Positions 27,142 to 36,727 are shown, numbered from the stretch's first letter. The stretch is 64,000 nt of DNA from an uncultured Pelagibacteraceae bacterium (GCA_902582735.1 CACHTB010000003.1:1-64000); one strand, 5' to 3'. A program made the numbers and translations. The notes: a model not told the origin generated them from the letters alone.

Positions 27142-27192
27142 AAGCGCGATTGTATATATTGAGATATAAAACCGGTCAATATAATAATTTTT

Positions 27193-28056
27193 TTATTTTT
27201 GGCATTTATTACAAAAAAAACTCGATCTATTTGTAATAACTATTTTTAAAATTTTTCCACTACAAGTTATTCGGGGACATTTTAAGTTTTCTCTATTATA
27301 GACTTTAAATTCATTTTGAAATGAGCCCTTGTCACCGGAGGTATTTTTAAAATCTCTGATAGAAGACCCACCTTTAATTATTGATTTTTTTAATACTTTT
27401 TTAGATTGTTTAATAATTTTATCTATTTGCTCTTCTTTTAAAAGTTCGACTGAAATTAACGGATTTATTTTACACTCAAATAATATTTCACTGGCATAAA
27501 TATTTCCAATTCCTGAAACAAAATTTTGATCTAACAAGAAATTTTTAATATTTTTTTTTTTATTTTTAAAATATGTCTTTACATAATTAATATTGAAATT
27601 TTTTGAAAAAGGTTCGGGTCCAAATTTTTTAAATTTTTTTAATAGCTCTTTTTTAGAATTAATGAATAAAATATATCCAAATCTTCTAGGATCATTATAA
27701 ACTAATATTAAATCATTAAATCGAATTTCAACATGATTGTGTTTTTTTGGTAAATTAGGGCTATGATAAAAGCTAGTGTTAGTAAATTTTTTCTTTGAAT
27801 ATGTATTTAATAAATGAATAGTACCAGACATCCCTAGGTGAATTAAACAGAAAGAATTATCATCAAAAAAAATTATTATATATTTAGAAAATCTTCCAAT
27901 TTTTTTTATTTTTTTTCTCTCCAATTTTATTTCAAAATTTTTTGGTATTTTAAGACGTAAATTTCGGTTTTTTACCCTTACTTCATTAATAATTTTTCCT
28001 GATATTTTTTTGTTTAATGATTTTTTTATAATTTCTACTTCTGGCAATTCTGGCAT
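27193..28056 (-). CDS. mutM: Formamidopyrimidine-DNA glycosylase MutM (Fpg)
   Basis: 287 residues. Excises 8-oxoguanine. The catalytic N-terminus is MPELPEVEIIKK (Pro2, Glu3), the H2TH domain contains DQNFVSGIGNIYASEILF, and the C-terminal zinc finger reads CPRITCSGKI ... FFCNKCQ; the first Cys pair is spaced by four residues, a variant of the usual two. It is divergent from ubiE over 33 bases. Confidence 0.95.
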   Translation of the reverse strand: MPELPEVEIIKKSLNKKISGKIINEVRVKNRNLRLKIPKNFEIKLERKKIKKIGRFSKYIIIFFDDNSFCLIHLGMSGTIHLLNTYSKKKFTNTSFYHSPNLPKKHNHVEIRFNDLILVYNDPRRFGYILFINSKKELLKKFKKFGPEPFSKNFNINYVKTYFKNKKKNIKNFLLDQNFVSGIGNIYASEILFECKINPLISVELLKEEQIDKIIKQSKKVLKKSIIKGGSSIRDFKNTSGDKGSFQNEFKVYNRENLKCPRITCSGKILKIVITNRSSFFCNKCQK

Positions 28057-28089
28057 TAGATACTATATTAATCTAAAAATAATTTATTT

Positions 28090-28796
28090 ATGCAACAATA
28101 TCTTCAAAATAAAAAGGGACTTGTGCAAGGTGTATTTGACAAAGTTTTTGATAAATACGACCTCATGAATGATTTTATGTCCTTTGGTATTCACAGGATA
28201 TGGAAAAATGATTTAATGTTTTGGATGAACCCTGGAACAAACAAAATCTTGTTAGATGTAGCTTGTGGAACTGGAGATCTTGCAAAATTATTTCATGATA
28301 AAACTAAAAATTTAAATAATGCAATTTGTATAGATCCTAATGGGGGAATGATAAATATAGGTAAAAAGAAGCTAAGAAAATATAAAAATATTAAATGGAT
28401 TATTGGTTCAGCAGAAGACTTACCATTAGAAAATGAAACTTGTGATTATTATACAATTAGTTTTGGATTGAGAAACACTAAAAACTTAGACAAATCACTT
28501 TCTGAGGCGTATCGAGTTTTAAAGCCGGGGGGGGGCGTTTTTTGTGTTTAGAGTTTTCAAAAATACAGAATTCAAACTTAGAATTTGCTTACAAAAATTA
28601 CTCAAAGTTAATACCATATATAGGAAAATTTATTGTTGGAGACAAAAAGCCTTATGAATATTTAGTAAAAAGTATTGAAAATTTTATTAACCAAGAAGAA
28701 TTAATAGAATTACTTAAAAGTAATAATTTCCAAAATTGTAGTTATAGAAATTTATCTGGGGGTATCGTTGCAATACATTCAGGATGGAAATTATGA
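28090..28796 (+). pseudogene. ubiE: Ubiquinone C-methyltransferase UbiE, frameshifted at a G9 tract
   Basis: The first half (to 28551) has the UbiE start VQGVFDKVFDKYDLMNDFMS and SAM motif LDVACGTGDLAKLF. The frame then breaks in nine G residues at 28527-28535. The second half (28542 on) continues CLEFSKIQN and ends ASGGIVAIHSGWKL. Seven G would give the family-standard KPGGRFLCLEFS; ten would give one extra Gly. UbiE methylates the ubiquinone ring and is needed for respiration in an aerobe, so true loss is unlikely; the tract is probably misread or corrected by slippage. The stop overlaps ubiB (ATGA). Confidence 0.92.
28527..28535 (+). repeat. G9 homopolymer at the ubiE frameshift
   Basis: Nine G residues following CC, exactly where UbiE loses frame, in a Pro-Gly-Gly codon context. 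Same length as the run that breaks the M23 peptidase at 929. Confidence 0.9.
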
Positions 28797-30361
28797 TTAA
28801 AAAATTGTTTACTCTTTTTAAACTTGGTCGAAAACTCGCAAAATCAGATGCACTAAAAATTGCAACTAGATTTAATGAACCACCATTATTAGTAAAAGTT
28901 TTATTTAGCATTTTATCATTTTCTTTTTTGAACAATGAAAAAGTTGATAGTTCATTAAACCAAGGTGAAAGATTATCCTCGTCGCTTCAATCTATGGGAA
29001 CCACATTTATAAAATTAGGACAGTTTTTAGCAACCAGGCCTGACATAATCGGTGATGAATTATCAAAAGAATTAGAAAATCTCCAGGATAGATTGCCTCC
29101 ATTTTCACAAGAGAAAGCTAAAGAAATTATTAAAAAAGATTTAGGTGAACAAAATTTTAATTCAATAATAAATCTTAGTGAGCCAGTTGCTGCTGCTTCA
29201 ATTGCACAAGTTCATAAAGCACAAATTAATGATGGTGGAACTATAAAAGATGTCGCAATCAAAATTTTAAGACCAGATATAAAAAAAATATTTAACGAAG
29301 AAATCGATGCATTAATGTTGTTTGCTTTTTTTGTGGAGTCGTTTGTAAAAAAAACTAAAAGACTTAAGTTGGTTGAAGTTGTTTTTTTACTAAAGGAGAT
29401 AACAAATCTTGAAATGGATCTAAGGTTTGAGGCAGCAGCAGCAAATGAATATGGAGAAAATACAAAGAATGATGAGGGTTTTCTGGTTCCTAAAATATAT
29501 TGGAATTTTACTAGTGAAAATGTCATGACGCTTGATTGGGTAGATGGAGTTTCAATTAGAGAAACTGATGAACTTACAAATAGAAATATTGATGCAAAGA
29601 AAATAGCATCAGACATAATTCAACATTTTTTAAGGCACGCTGTAAGAGATGGTTTTTTTCATGCAGATATGCATCAGGGAAATATTTTTATAAATAAAAG
29701 TGGTCAGATAGTTCCTATTGATTTTGGAATAATGGGTCGGTTAGATAAAGTAAGCCAAAGATTTTTAGCAGAGATTTTATACGGTTTTATTCAAAGAGAT
29801 TATAAAAAAGTTGCAGAGGTTCATTTGGTTGCTGGACTTGTGCCAAAAAACGTTCCAGTAGATGATCTTGCTCAAGCATTAAGATCAATAGGAGAACCTA
29901 TATTTGGCCAATCTGTAAAAGATATTTCTGGTGGAAAATTACTTAAACAACTATTTGATGTGACAGAAAAATTTAATATGCAAACTCAACCTCAGCTTCT
30001 AATGTTACAAAAAACAATGGTAGTTGTTGAGGGAGTGGCAAGAAGACTTAATCCTGATACAAATATATGGGAAACATCCAAGCCTGTTCTTGAAAAATGG
30101 CTAAGAGAAACAAAGGACCCTATAAATTCATTTAATGAAACACTTAAAAATTCTGCAGAAGTAATTAAGAGATTACCTGAATTACCGCAAATTATGGATA
30201 AAGCTAATCAAGCTTTAACATTCCTAGCAAGTGGACAAATTCCACAGAACTCTAGCTCATTTAATGAGTTAAATGTAAAAAAATCAGAGATGTCTAGCTT
30301 CAGAAATCAGTCAATTATTGGTGTATTATTGCTTGTAATTGCTACTTTATTGGTATTTTAA
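28793..30361 (+). CDS. ubiB: Ubiquinone biosynthesis kinase-like protein UbiB
   Basis: The best start is ATG 28793, overlapping the ubiE TGA (ATGA), giving 522 residues; the track start at 28784 is 9 bases earlier. ADCK/ABC1-family atypical kinase: the KxGQ motif is FIKLGQFLATRPD, the Ala-rich loop AAASIAQVHKA, invariant LRPD, and the metal-binding HADMHQGNIF plus DFGIMG. A C-terminal membrane span (IIGVLLLVIATLLVF) anchors it. Supports ubiquinone synthesis. Confidence 0.95.
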   Translation: MIKKLFTLFKLGRKLAKSDALKIATRFNEPPLLVKVLFSILSFSFLNNEKVDSSLNQGERLSSSLQSMGTTFIKLGQFLATRPDIIGDELSKELENLQDRLPPFSQEKAKEIIKKDLGEQNFNSIINLSEPVAAASIAQVHKAQINDGGTIKDVAIKILRPDIKKIFNEEIDALMLFAFFVESFVKKTKRLKLVEVVFLLKEITNLEMDLRFEAAAANEYGENTKNDEGFLVPKIYWNFTSENVMTLDWVDGVSIRETDELTNRNIDAKKIASDIIQHFLRHAVRDGFFHADMHQGNIFINKSGQIVPIDFGIMGRLDKVSQRFLAEILYGFIQRDYKKVAEVHLVAGLVPKNVPVDDLAQALRSIGEPIFGQSVKDISGGKLLKQLFDVTEKFNMQTQPQLLMLQKTMVVVEGVARRLNPDTNIWETSKPVLEKWLRETKDPINSFNETLKNSAEVIKRLPELPQIMDKANQALTFLASGQIPQNSSSFNELNVKKSEMSSFRNQSIIGVLLLVIATLLVF

Positions 30362-30369
30362 TCTCTCGC

Positions 30370-31569
30370 ATGAATAGTTTGTTAAACAAAAAAATACTTG
30401 TTGTAATTTGTGGAGGTATTTCTGCTTATAAAAGTCTTGAATTAATTAGAGGTTTAAAAAAAAAACAAGTAGAAATAAAAACAATCATTACAAAAAGTGC
30501 CAAAGAATTCGTAACACCTTTATCGATAACATCTCTTTCTCAAGGAAAGGTATATGAAGATTTATTTAACTCAGAGAGTGAAAGTGAAATGGATCATATT
30601 TCATTATCAAGATGGGCGGATTTGATTATTGTAGTACCCGCAACAGCAAATACAATATCAAAATTGAGTAATGGATTAAGTGATGATCTTGCATCTACTG
30701 TATTATTAGCTTCAAATAAAAAGATTTTTATAGTTCCAGCTATGAATGTAAGAATGTGGGACCACCCATCAAATAAAAAAAATATAATCAAACTAAGGGA
30801 ATATGGTTATAGTTTAATAGGTCCAGAGATCGGAGATATGGCATGTGGAGAGTATGGTGAGGGAAAAATGACTGAGCCATCAGATATCCTTTTTCATATT
30901 GAAAATTACTTATCAAATATACAAAAGAATAAAAAATATAAGGCTTTAGTCACAGCAGGTCCTACCAGGGAGTATTTAGATCCAGTTAGATATTTAACAA
31001 ATAAATCAAGTGGAAAGCAAGGTTATGAAATAGCTAAAACATTTAGAGATAAAGGATTTGAAACCACACTAATATCAGGAAAAACAAACTTAAATCCCTT
31101 AGAGGATATAAAATTTATTGAAGTTGAAACTGCAGACGAAATGTTAAAAAAAACAATCGAAAACCTTCCCGTTGATGTTGCTGTTTTTTCAGCCGCTGTG
31201 TGCGATTATAAATTTAAAAAATATAATAAAGAAAAGATTAAAAAAAATTCTGAACAAGACTTTAGTATGATCAAAAATACAGATATATTATCATATGTTT
31301 CAAAACATAATTCACTACGACCAAAACTCACTGTAGGTTTTGCTGCTGAAACAGAAAATTTAGATTTAAATGCAAAAGAGAAACTAAGTAGTAAAAATTG
31401 TGATTGGATAATTGCTAATAATGTATCAGATAATGAAATAGGATTTGATACAGAATATAATGAAGTTAAAATTTTTTATAAAAATAATAAAAACGAGATA
31501 CTAAAGAAGATGAATAAATCATTAATTGCAGAAAATATAGTTGAGAGAGTTATTAAAAATCTTAATTAA
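30370..31569 (+). CDS. coaBC: Bifunctional phosphopantothenoylcysteine decarboxylase/synthetase CoaBC
   Basis: 399 residues. N-terminal flavoprotein decarboxylase (CoaC): [14 protein letters not shown], the [13 protein letters not shown] motif and the Cys in [12 protein letters not shown]-terminal synthetase (CoaB): [28 protein letters not shown] and GFAAET. Two consecutive steps of coenzyme A synthesis. Joined to dut by TAATG. Confidence 0.96.
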   Translation: MNSLLNKKILVVICGGISAYKSLELIRGLKKKQVEIKTIITKSAKEFVTPLSITSLSQGKVYEDLFNSESESEMDHISLSRWADLIIVVPATANTISKLSNGLSDDLASTVLLASNKKIFIVPAMNVRMWDHPSNKKNIIKLREYGYSLIGPEIGDMACGEYGEGKMTEPSDILFHIENYLSNIQKNKKYKALVTAGPTREYLDPVRYLTNKSSGKQGYEIAKTFRDKGFETTLISGKTNLNPLEDIKFIEVETADEMLKKTIENLPVDVAVFSAAVCDYKFKKYNKEKIKKNSEQDFSMIKNTDILSYVSKHNSLRPKLTVGFAAETENLDLNAKEKLSSKNCDWIIANNVSDNEIGFDTEYNEVKIFYKNNKNEILKKMNKSLIAENIVERVIKNLN

Positions 31570-32006
31570 TGGTCAAAATTAAGATAAAGAAACTTGACCC
31601 CATGGTCAAAATTCCACAATATAAAACCGAAGGATCGTCAGGTATGGATCTAATGGCATTTGTAAAAGAATCTTTGAAATTAAAGCCAAACAGCTCTGAA
31701 TTAATACCAACTGGAATATCTATAGCTATTCCTCAAGATACAGAGATACAAATTAGACCTCGGTCAGGTCTAGCAGCAAAATCTCAGATAAGCGTACTCA
31801 ATACACCCGGTACGATTGATAGTGACTATAGGGGAGAGTTAAAAGTTATATTATTTAATCATGGGGTGAATGATTTTATAGTTAACAATGGAGATAGAAT
31901 AGCACAAATGGTTTTAATACCAGTTCTGAAAGCTTCTTTTGAGGAAGTAGATGAGCTACCCGATACAATTAGAGGATCTGGTGGCTTTGGATCTACAGGT
32001 AAATGA
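31569..32006 (+). CDS. dut: Deoxyuridine triphosphatase
   Basis: 145 residues, trimeric dUTPase type. Motifs in order: [13 protein letters not shown] (1), RPRSGLAAK (2), [13 protein letters not shown] (3), GDRIAQMV (4), [10 protein letters not shown] (5). Hydrolyses dUTP to dUMP. Starts on the coaBC stop and ends on the ThiF start (ATGA). Confidence 0.97.
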   Translation: MVKIKIKKLDPMVKIPQYKTEGSSGMDLMAFVKESLKLKPNSSELIPTGISIAIPQDTEIQIRPRSGLAAKSQISVLNTPGTIDSDYRGELKVILFNHGVNDFIVNNGDRIAQMVLIPVLKASFEEVDELPDTIRGSGGFGSTGK

Positions 32007-32761
32007 AAAACTTATTAAGTAAAAGAACTCTAAACAAGTATTCAAGGCAAATAGTTCTAAAAGATGTTGGAATTATTGGACAAAAAAAAATTTTTAATTC
32101 AAAAATATTAGTAGTTGGAGCAGGTGGTTTGGGTAGTCCAGTAATTGATTTATTAGCTAGAGCAGGTGTCGGTTTTTTAGGTGTCATTGAAAATGACAAA
32201 GTTGACTATAGCAATTTACATAGGCAAACTCTCTATGATTATAATGACGTGGGTAAGTACAAATCAGATGTAATAAAAAAAAAAATTAAATTAATTAATG
32301 AAAGAATAAAATTAAAAATTTTTAAAGAGAGGGCTAATGATAAAAATTTAAGCAAAATTCTACCAAAATTCGATATAATTGTTGATGGAACAGATAATTT
32401 CCCAACTAAATTTTTACTAAATAAGTATTCATTAAAATATAGAAAGAAATTAGTTATTGGAGCAATAAGTAAATTTGATGGACATATTTTTAGTTTTGAT
32501 TTTTCACAAAAAAAAATTTCTTGTCTTAACTGTTTTTACCAAGGAATGCCTTCTAATGAAATATTAAATTGTGAGGCTGAAGGTATTTTAGGACCTACTG
32601 CGAATGTAATAGGAGCATTACAAGCAAACGAAGTTTTAAAATTAATCTTAGGACTGAATGGAATTATTAAAAATAATATTTTAATAGTTGATTTATTAAA
32701 TCTTACATCCAGAAAAGTTAATTTTAAGAAGAGAAAGAATTGTCTGTGCAAAAAATTATAA
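32003..32761 (+). CDS. ThiF/MoeB/HesA-family adenylyltransferase
   Basis: 252 residues with an E1-like fold. The nucleotide loop is [20 protein letters not shown], followed by [11 protein letters not shown], the Asp of [13 protein letters not shown], a CLNCFYQ Cys pair, and [19 protein letters not shown] distal Cys pair (NCLCKK) completes a zinc site. Such enzymes adenylate the C-terminal glycines of ThiS or MoaD; the partner is not in this window. The 3' end overlaps the SH3 gene by 22 bases. Confidence 0.88.
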   Translation: MKNLLSKRTLNKYSRQIVLKDVGIIGQKKIFNSKILVVGAGGLGSPVIDLLARAGVGFLGVIENDKVDYSNLHRQTLYDYNDVGKYKSDVIKKKIKLINERIKLKIFKERANDKNLSKILPKFDIIVDGTDNFPTKFLLNKYSLKYRKKLVIGAISKFDGHIFSFDFSQKKISCLNCFYQGMPSNEILNCEAEGILGPTANVIGALQANEVLKLILGLNGIIKNNILIVDLLNLTSRKVNFKKRKNCLCKKL

Positions 32762-33195
32762 TTTTTGTTTTAACTTCTTTGATATTCATATTTCAACCAA
32801 TTAACGCAAAAGATGAATTTTTTCTTATGCTAAAGAATAAAAAAGTGAATGTGAGATATGGGCCAGGATTTGATTATCAAGTCAAATATATTTATAAAAA
32901 AATTCAACTTCCTTTAAAAGTTATTGATAAAAAAGAGAATTTTAGACGAATTATAGATCATAAAAATAATAATGGTTGGATACATGTTTCTCAACTAAGA
33001 AAAGCTAAGTCATTTATAACTCTTGAAGATAAAATAATTTTTAAAAAACCATCTAAATTTTCTAAACCTATAGCCCAAATAAAAAAAGGTAGATTACTTT
33101 TAATAAAAAAATGTGAAACTCAATGGTGTAAAATTCAAACTGGTGAATTTATTGGTTGGGTTAATGTTGAAAATATTTGGGGACCAACTAATTAA
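32740..33195 (+). CDS. Secreted bacterial SH3-domain protein
   Basis: 151 residues with a signal peptide ([19 protein letters not shown]) and two SH3-like repeats: KKVNVRYGPGFDYQVKYIYK and the C-terminal WCKIQTGEFIGWVNVENIWG. The family (bacterial SH3, PF06347-like) probably binds cell-wall peptides in the periplasm. The start codon is TTG or GTG within the ThiF 3' end. Convergent with the DUF3501 gene (8-base overlap). Confidence 0.82.
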   Translation: MSVQKIIIFVLTSLIFIFQPINAKDEFFLMLKNKKVNVRYGPGFDYQVKYIYKKIQLPLKVIDKKENFRRIIDHKNNNGWIHVSQLRKAKSFITLEDKIIFKKPSKFSKPIAQIKKGRLLLIKKCETQWCKIQTGEFIGWVNVENIWGPTN

Positions 33196-33781
33196 AATCG
33201 CTGGATAGAGCCTTTATGGTGCTCTCTGAAATCTTTGTTGAGTGCGAATACTCTTTATGATCTATTCCTAATTCAATGCTCACATTATTACCTTTAAATT
33301 TTGAAATTTGGTTTTGATCAAATCCAAAATGTATAAATTGCACTGATGATGCTTTTCCCTCTGCAGAAGTTCTATCTACATCTATTTCGGGTTTTCCGTA
33401 AATTACGTCATTATCAATCTTAATAAATACATTTTCTTCAACACCGCCTAATTTCCCTAGAAACGTAGCTCTAATTACTGGGTTATCAATTTCAAACATT
33501 AGTGTTGAAACCAATTCTTTTCCATTTGGTATTAAGGGATTGTAAGCTGTTAACTCATCATTGAGTTGCTCATCACCACCTTTTTCTATATGTAACATTT
33601 CCTGAACTTGAGCTAACATTGTTTCATAACACTCAAAATAAAAAGTCGCGTAAGGACCAAGCTGAACTCTTCTATCTTTTTTGAATTCAACTAACTCTTT
33701 TCTCATGTGACGCCTATTTTTTTCGTACACGTCTGGAGCTAATAAGTCTGATTTCTGAATTATTCTTTGATTTTTTGGCAC
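33188..33781 (-). CDS. DUF3501 family protein
   Basis: 197 residues. Family features: the opening KSDLLAPDVYEKNRRHMRKE, FYFECYETMLAQVQEML and the strand-rich second half. The function is not established. It follows, 2 bases apart, the Fe-S oxidoreductase gene, which follows rubrerythrin; this trio recurs in proteobacteria and suggests a peroxide-detoxifying electron chain, an inference from context. Confidence 0.87.
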   Translation of the reverse strand: MPKNQRIIQKSDLLAPDVYEKNRRHMRKELVEFKKDRRVQLGPYATFYFECYETMLAQVQEMLHIEKGGDEQLNDELTAYNPLIPNGKELVSTLMFEIDNPVIRATFLGKLGGVEENVFIKIDNDVIYGKPEIDVDRTSAEGKASSVQFIHFGFDQNQISKFKGNNVSIELGIDHKEYSHSTKISESTIKALSSDFN

Positions 33782-33783
33782 AG

Positions 33784-35109
33784 TTATAATCTATAACTTT
33801 TTGCCACTAGTTCTATGGGGTGTAAAGCCTCATCATTGTTAATATTTGTATCCTCAGCAAGCTGTTTAATGTGTTTTCCCGCCAATGGACAATCTGATGC
33901 CATATATTTATTATTTTTTCTTTTAACTGCGCTGACTGTATTTTTTGCAACTTTAACTGCAGTGTCGTGGGTTTGTTTCATCACTCCAAAAGTTCCTCCG
34001 TGTCCAGCACATCTCTCAACTAGATCAATTTTTACATTTGGAATTAATTTCAGCATATCTCTTGCTTTATTACCCATATTCTGAGCTCTAGCATGACATG
34101 CATGATGTACGGTAACCCCACCATCTATTTCTTGCATTCCTTTTACTAGTCCCTCTTTGTTTGCGATATCGACAACATATTCATCAATATCAAAAGTATT
34201 TTCTGATAATTTTTTAATATTTTCATCACTAGGTAAAAGAAGTGGCCATTCAAATTTAAACATTAATCCACAGCTGGCAGTCAAGGTTATTACTTTATAA
34301 CCTTTATCTATAAAACTGATTAGTTCTTTTGATACTAATTTGGCTTGTTTAATTACTTTGTCTGGATCAGCTTGTTCAAGGTAGGGCATTCCACAACAGC
34401 CAGCATAAGAATGTTCAACTTTAACATTATTATGATTTAAAACTTTTAATGCGGCTTCTCCTGTTGATTTTTTATTATAATTTACAAAACAAGTAGAATA
34501 AATTACAACTTTTCTAATTGCTTCCTCTGCTAATTTATTTTGTTTAAACTTTTTAAAATAATTTGAAAATGTTTCACTATTATACTTTGGTAATATTACT
34601 CTCTTATCAATTCCAGTAATAAATTCTAGGATGTTACGAAAAAAAGTATTTTTTATGTTTGAAATCCAGTTAATTATTCCACTGAATATAACACCGATTT
34701 TTCCATTACGGTCTATGTAAGCTAATTGTTTAGTAGTGGTAGAGATTTCACCATTTTTTCTTTGTAGCATACGATATCGAAGCATTAAATGTGGAAAATC
34801 TAAATCAAATTCATGAGGAGGGACGTAAGGACATTTAGTCATAAAACACATGTCACACAAAGTACAAGCATCTACAACTGGTTTAAATTTATCACTTGAT
34901 AAAGATGATACATCTTCATCTTCAGACTCATCAATATAATCAAATAATTTGGGGAAACTATCACATAGATTAAAACACCTTCTACAACCATGACAAATAT
35001 CAAATACTCTTCTCATCTCTTGATCCAGCTTTTGAGGATCTAAGAAATCTGGATCCTTAAAATTAAGTGGGTGCCTTATTGGTGCTTGTGTGCTGCCTTC
35101 TTTGCTCAT
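33784..35109 (-). CDS. Heterodisulfide-reductase/GlpC-like Fe-S oxidoreductase
   Basis: 441 residues. Two N-terminal [4Fe-4S] motifs: CHGCRRCFNLCDSFP and CTLCDMCFMTKCPYVPP. Two C-terminal CCG-type domains: SYAGCCGMPYLEQ and VERCAGHGGTFGVM. This is the architecture of GlpC and HdrD, which move electrons to quinone or thiols. Lying between rubrerythrin and DUF3501 on the same strand, it may supply electrons to the rubredoxin-less rubrerythrin. Confidence 0.88.
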   Translation of the reverse strand: MSKEGSTQAPIRHPLNFKDPDFLDPQKLDQEMRRVFDICHGCRRCFNLCDSFPKLFDYIDESEDEDVSSLSSDKFKPVVDACTLCDMCFMTKCPYVPPHEFDLDFPHLMLRYRMLQRKNGEISTTTKQLAYIDRNGKIGVIFSGIINWISNIKNTFFRNILEFITGIDKRVILPKYNSETFSNYFKKFKQNKLAEEAIRKVVIYSTCFVNYNKKSTGEAALKVLNHNNVKVEHSYAGCCGMPYLEQADPDKVIKQAKLVSKELISFIDKGYKVITLTASCGLMFKFEWPLLLPSDENIKKLSENTFDIDEYVVDIANKEGLVKGMQEIDGGVTVHHACHARAQNMGNKARDMLKLIPNVKIDLVERCAGHGGTFGVMKQTHDTAVKVAKNTVSAVKRKNNKYMASDCPLAGKHIKQLAEDTNINNDEALHPIELVAKSYRL

Positions 35110-35176
35110 GTGGTATTGTATAAAGTAATAAATTTATTATTAAATAATTTTATTACGTCTGAATTACTGATTTTTT

Positions 35177-35204
35177 ATAGTGGACAACTAAGTGTGTCCA
35201 CTAT
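35177..35204 (-). terminator. Hairpin after rubrerythrin
   Basis: ATAGTGGACA and TGTCCACTAT form a perfect 10-bp stem with an 8-nt loop, 5 bases after the rubrerythrin stop. There is no T run after it on the minus strand, so it may be a processing or transcript-stabilising hairpin that separates a high-level rubrerythrin message from the downstream genes. Confidence 0.6.
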
Positions 35205-35209
35205 TGAAT

Positions 35210-35626
35210 TTAAGCGATGCTCTCTAAAGTTTTTTGGAACTTACCGGCATGAGATTTTTCAGCTTTTGCTAATGTCTCAAACCAGTCAGCTATTTCATCA
35301 AAACCCTCGTCTCTAGCTGTTTTTGCCATACCAGGATACATATCTGTGTATTCATGTGTTTCTCCCTCGATAGCCGACTCTAGATTAGCTTTGGTTTCAC
35401 CAATTGGTCTACCAGTTGCTGGATCTCCAACCTCTTCTAGATATTCAAGATGCCCGTGTGCGTGACCAGTCTCACCTTCTGCTGTTGATCTAAATACTGC
35501 AGCTACGTCGTTAAAACCCTCTACGTCTGCTTTTTGAGCAAAATATAAATATCTTCTGTTAGCTTGACTTTCTCCCGCGAAAGCAGCTTTTAAGTTTTCT
35601 TCTGTTTTACTTCCCTTTAATGACAT
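35210..35626 (-). CDS. Rubrerythrin (erythrin type, no rubredoxin domain)
   Basis: 138 residues: only the di-iron four-helix domain. Ligand motifs are AFAGESQANRRYLYFA and EGETGHAHGH in the first half, SAIEGETHEYTDMYP and LAKAEKSHAGKF in the second. There is no C-terminal CxxC rubredoxin. It reduces hydrogen peroxide in the cytosol and needs an external electron donor. GC content and codon choice are higher than in neighbours, consistent with strong expression. A strong AAGGAG site and an Irr-like palindrome precede it. Confidence 0.93.
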   Translation of the reverse strand: MSLKGSKTEENLKAAFAGESQANRRYLYFAQKADVEGFNDVAAVFRSTAEGETGHAHGHLEYLEEVGDPATGRPIGETKANLESAIEGETHEYTDMYPGMAKTARDEGFDEIADWFETLAKAEKSHAGKFQKTLESIA

Positions 35627-35656
35627 AATTGATCTCCTTTTGAATTGTATATAATG

Positions 35657-35686
35657 ATTCTAAACTATAAGTCAACAGTTTAGAAT
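35657..35686. promoter_or_regulatory. Irr/ICE-like palindrome over the rubrerythrin promoter
   Basis: ATTCTAAACT and AGTTTAGAAT form a perfect 10-bp inverted repeat with a 10-nt spacer. On the minus strand a promoter TTGACT-N16-TATATA is interleaved: one arm precedes the -35 box and the other sits in the spacer. The arms match half of the iron control element TTTAGAANTTCTAAA bound by alphaproteobacterial Irr, whose gene is next door. Confidence 0.7.
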
Positions 35687-35733
35687 GGTTTTAATGTAAT
35701 TTTTAAAGTATTGTAATTTATGATTTTTTTTTG

Positions 35734-36153
35734 CTACTGATTATCAGTTTCAAGTTTAACTAAAACCTCAACAGATTTTATTTTTTTTCCAGGAATTGTT
35801 TTTTGAATATTAATTGGACCAACATCAGTTTGTTTTAAATCTATTAATTTTTTTTCAGCAATATCATAGAAATGATGATGATCTGCTATGTTTGTATCAA
35901 AATAACTTTGATTTGAATCTATTGGTATTTCTTTTAAATATCCTTTTTTCTCAAATGCATGAACAGTATTATAAACTGTAGCCAATGATATTTTCTCATT
36001 AGCCTCATTTTCAATTATTTTAACAAGATCGTTAATTGTAAAATGAAAAGTTTTCTCTTTATTAAATAATACTTCGCAAATTTTTATTCTTTGCTTAGTT
36101 GGTCTTAAACCAGAGTTTCTTAACTTGCTGATAAATTCTACTGTTGTAGTCAT
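35734..36153 (-). CDS. irr: Fur-superfamily iron response regulator Irr
   Basis: 139 residues. Winged-helix DNA-binding region at residues ~10-85 (GLRPTKQRIKICEVLF, SLATVYNTVHAFEKKGYLKE), then the ADHHHFYD stretch. The HHH run is the haem/metal-sensing signature of Irr. No C-terminal CxxC zinc pair is seen. Irr represses iron-consuming genes and activates others when iron is low. Position next to fabA is conserved in alphaproteobacteria. A second Fur-family gene is at 54270. Confidence 0.85.
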   Translation of the reverse strand: MTTTVEFISKLRNSGLRPTKQRIKICEVLFNKEKTFHFTINDLVKIIENEANEKISLATVYNTVHAFEKKGYLKEIPIDSNQSYFDTNIADHHHFYDIAEKKLIDLKQTDVGPINIQKTIPGKKIKSVEVLVKLETDNQ

Positions 36154-36162
36154 TTATAATTT

Positions 36163-36181
36163 ATAATAATTCTAAACTATA
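36163..36181. promoter_or_regulatory. Irr/ICE-like site between irr and fabA
   Basis: ATAATAATTCTAAACTATA matches 18 of 19 bases of the left part of the rubrerythrin palindrome (35651-35669). It lies 10-28 bases before the irr ATG and 46 before fabA, with TATAAT at 36189 as a possible fabA -10. It could allow Irr autoregulation and iron control of fabA. Confidence 0.62.
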
Positions 36182-36226
36182 TGTATATTATAATCAGATT
36201 AAATCAAGTATGAAGATTAAAAAAAT

Positions 36227-36727
36227 ATGAAAAAAAACTCGTTTAGTTATGATGAGTTAATTAGCTGCGCAAATGGTGAGCTTTTTGGGCCTGGAAATGC
36301 AAAATTACCATCTCCCCCGATGCTCATGTTTAACAGGATATCAGAAATTGACGAAAATAAAGGATTTTTTAAAAAAGGAGTTATTAAAGCAGAGCTTGAT
36401 ATTAAAGAGGATTTGTGGTTTTTTGATTGCCACTTTAGAGAGGATCCTGTGATGCCCGGATGTTTAGGGTTAGACGCTATGTGGCAGCTAGTCGGTTTTT
36501 ATTTAGGTTGGCTTGGAAATCCAGGTAGAGGAAGGGCTTTGGGTGTAAGTTCTGTTAAGTTTACAGGTGAAGTTTTAAAAAATGTTAAAATTGCGACATA
36601 TGAGATAGATATGAAAAGAATTTTAATTAAGGGAGAAACGACTGTCGGGCTTGCAAACGGTATATTATGTGCGGATGGTAAAAAAATATATTCAGCAGAA
36701 AACTTAAAAGTAGGCTTGTTTAAATAA
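36227..36727 (+). CDS. fabA: 3-hydroxydecanoyl-ACP dehydratase/isomerase
   Basis: 166 residues. The active-site signature [24 protein letters not shown] contains the catalytic His and Asp. FabA dehydrates 3-hydroxydecanoyl-ACP and isomerises it to the cis-3 product, starting unsaturated fatty acid synthesis. Joined to fabB by TAATG. Confidence 0.97.
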   Translation: MKKNSFSYDELISCANGELFGPGNAKLPSPPMLMFNRISEIDENKGFFKKGVIKAELDIKEDLWFFDCHFREDPVMPGCLGLDAMWQLVGFYLGWLGNPGRGRALGVSSVKFTGEVLKNVKIATYEIDMKRILIKGETTVGLANGILCADGKKIYSAENLKVGLFK

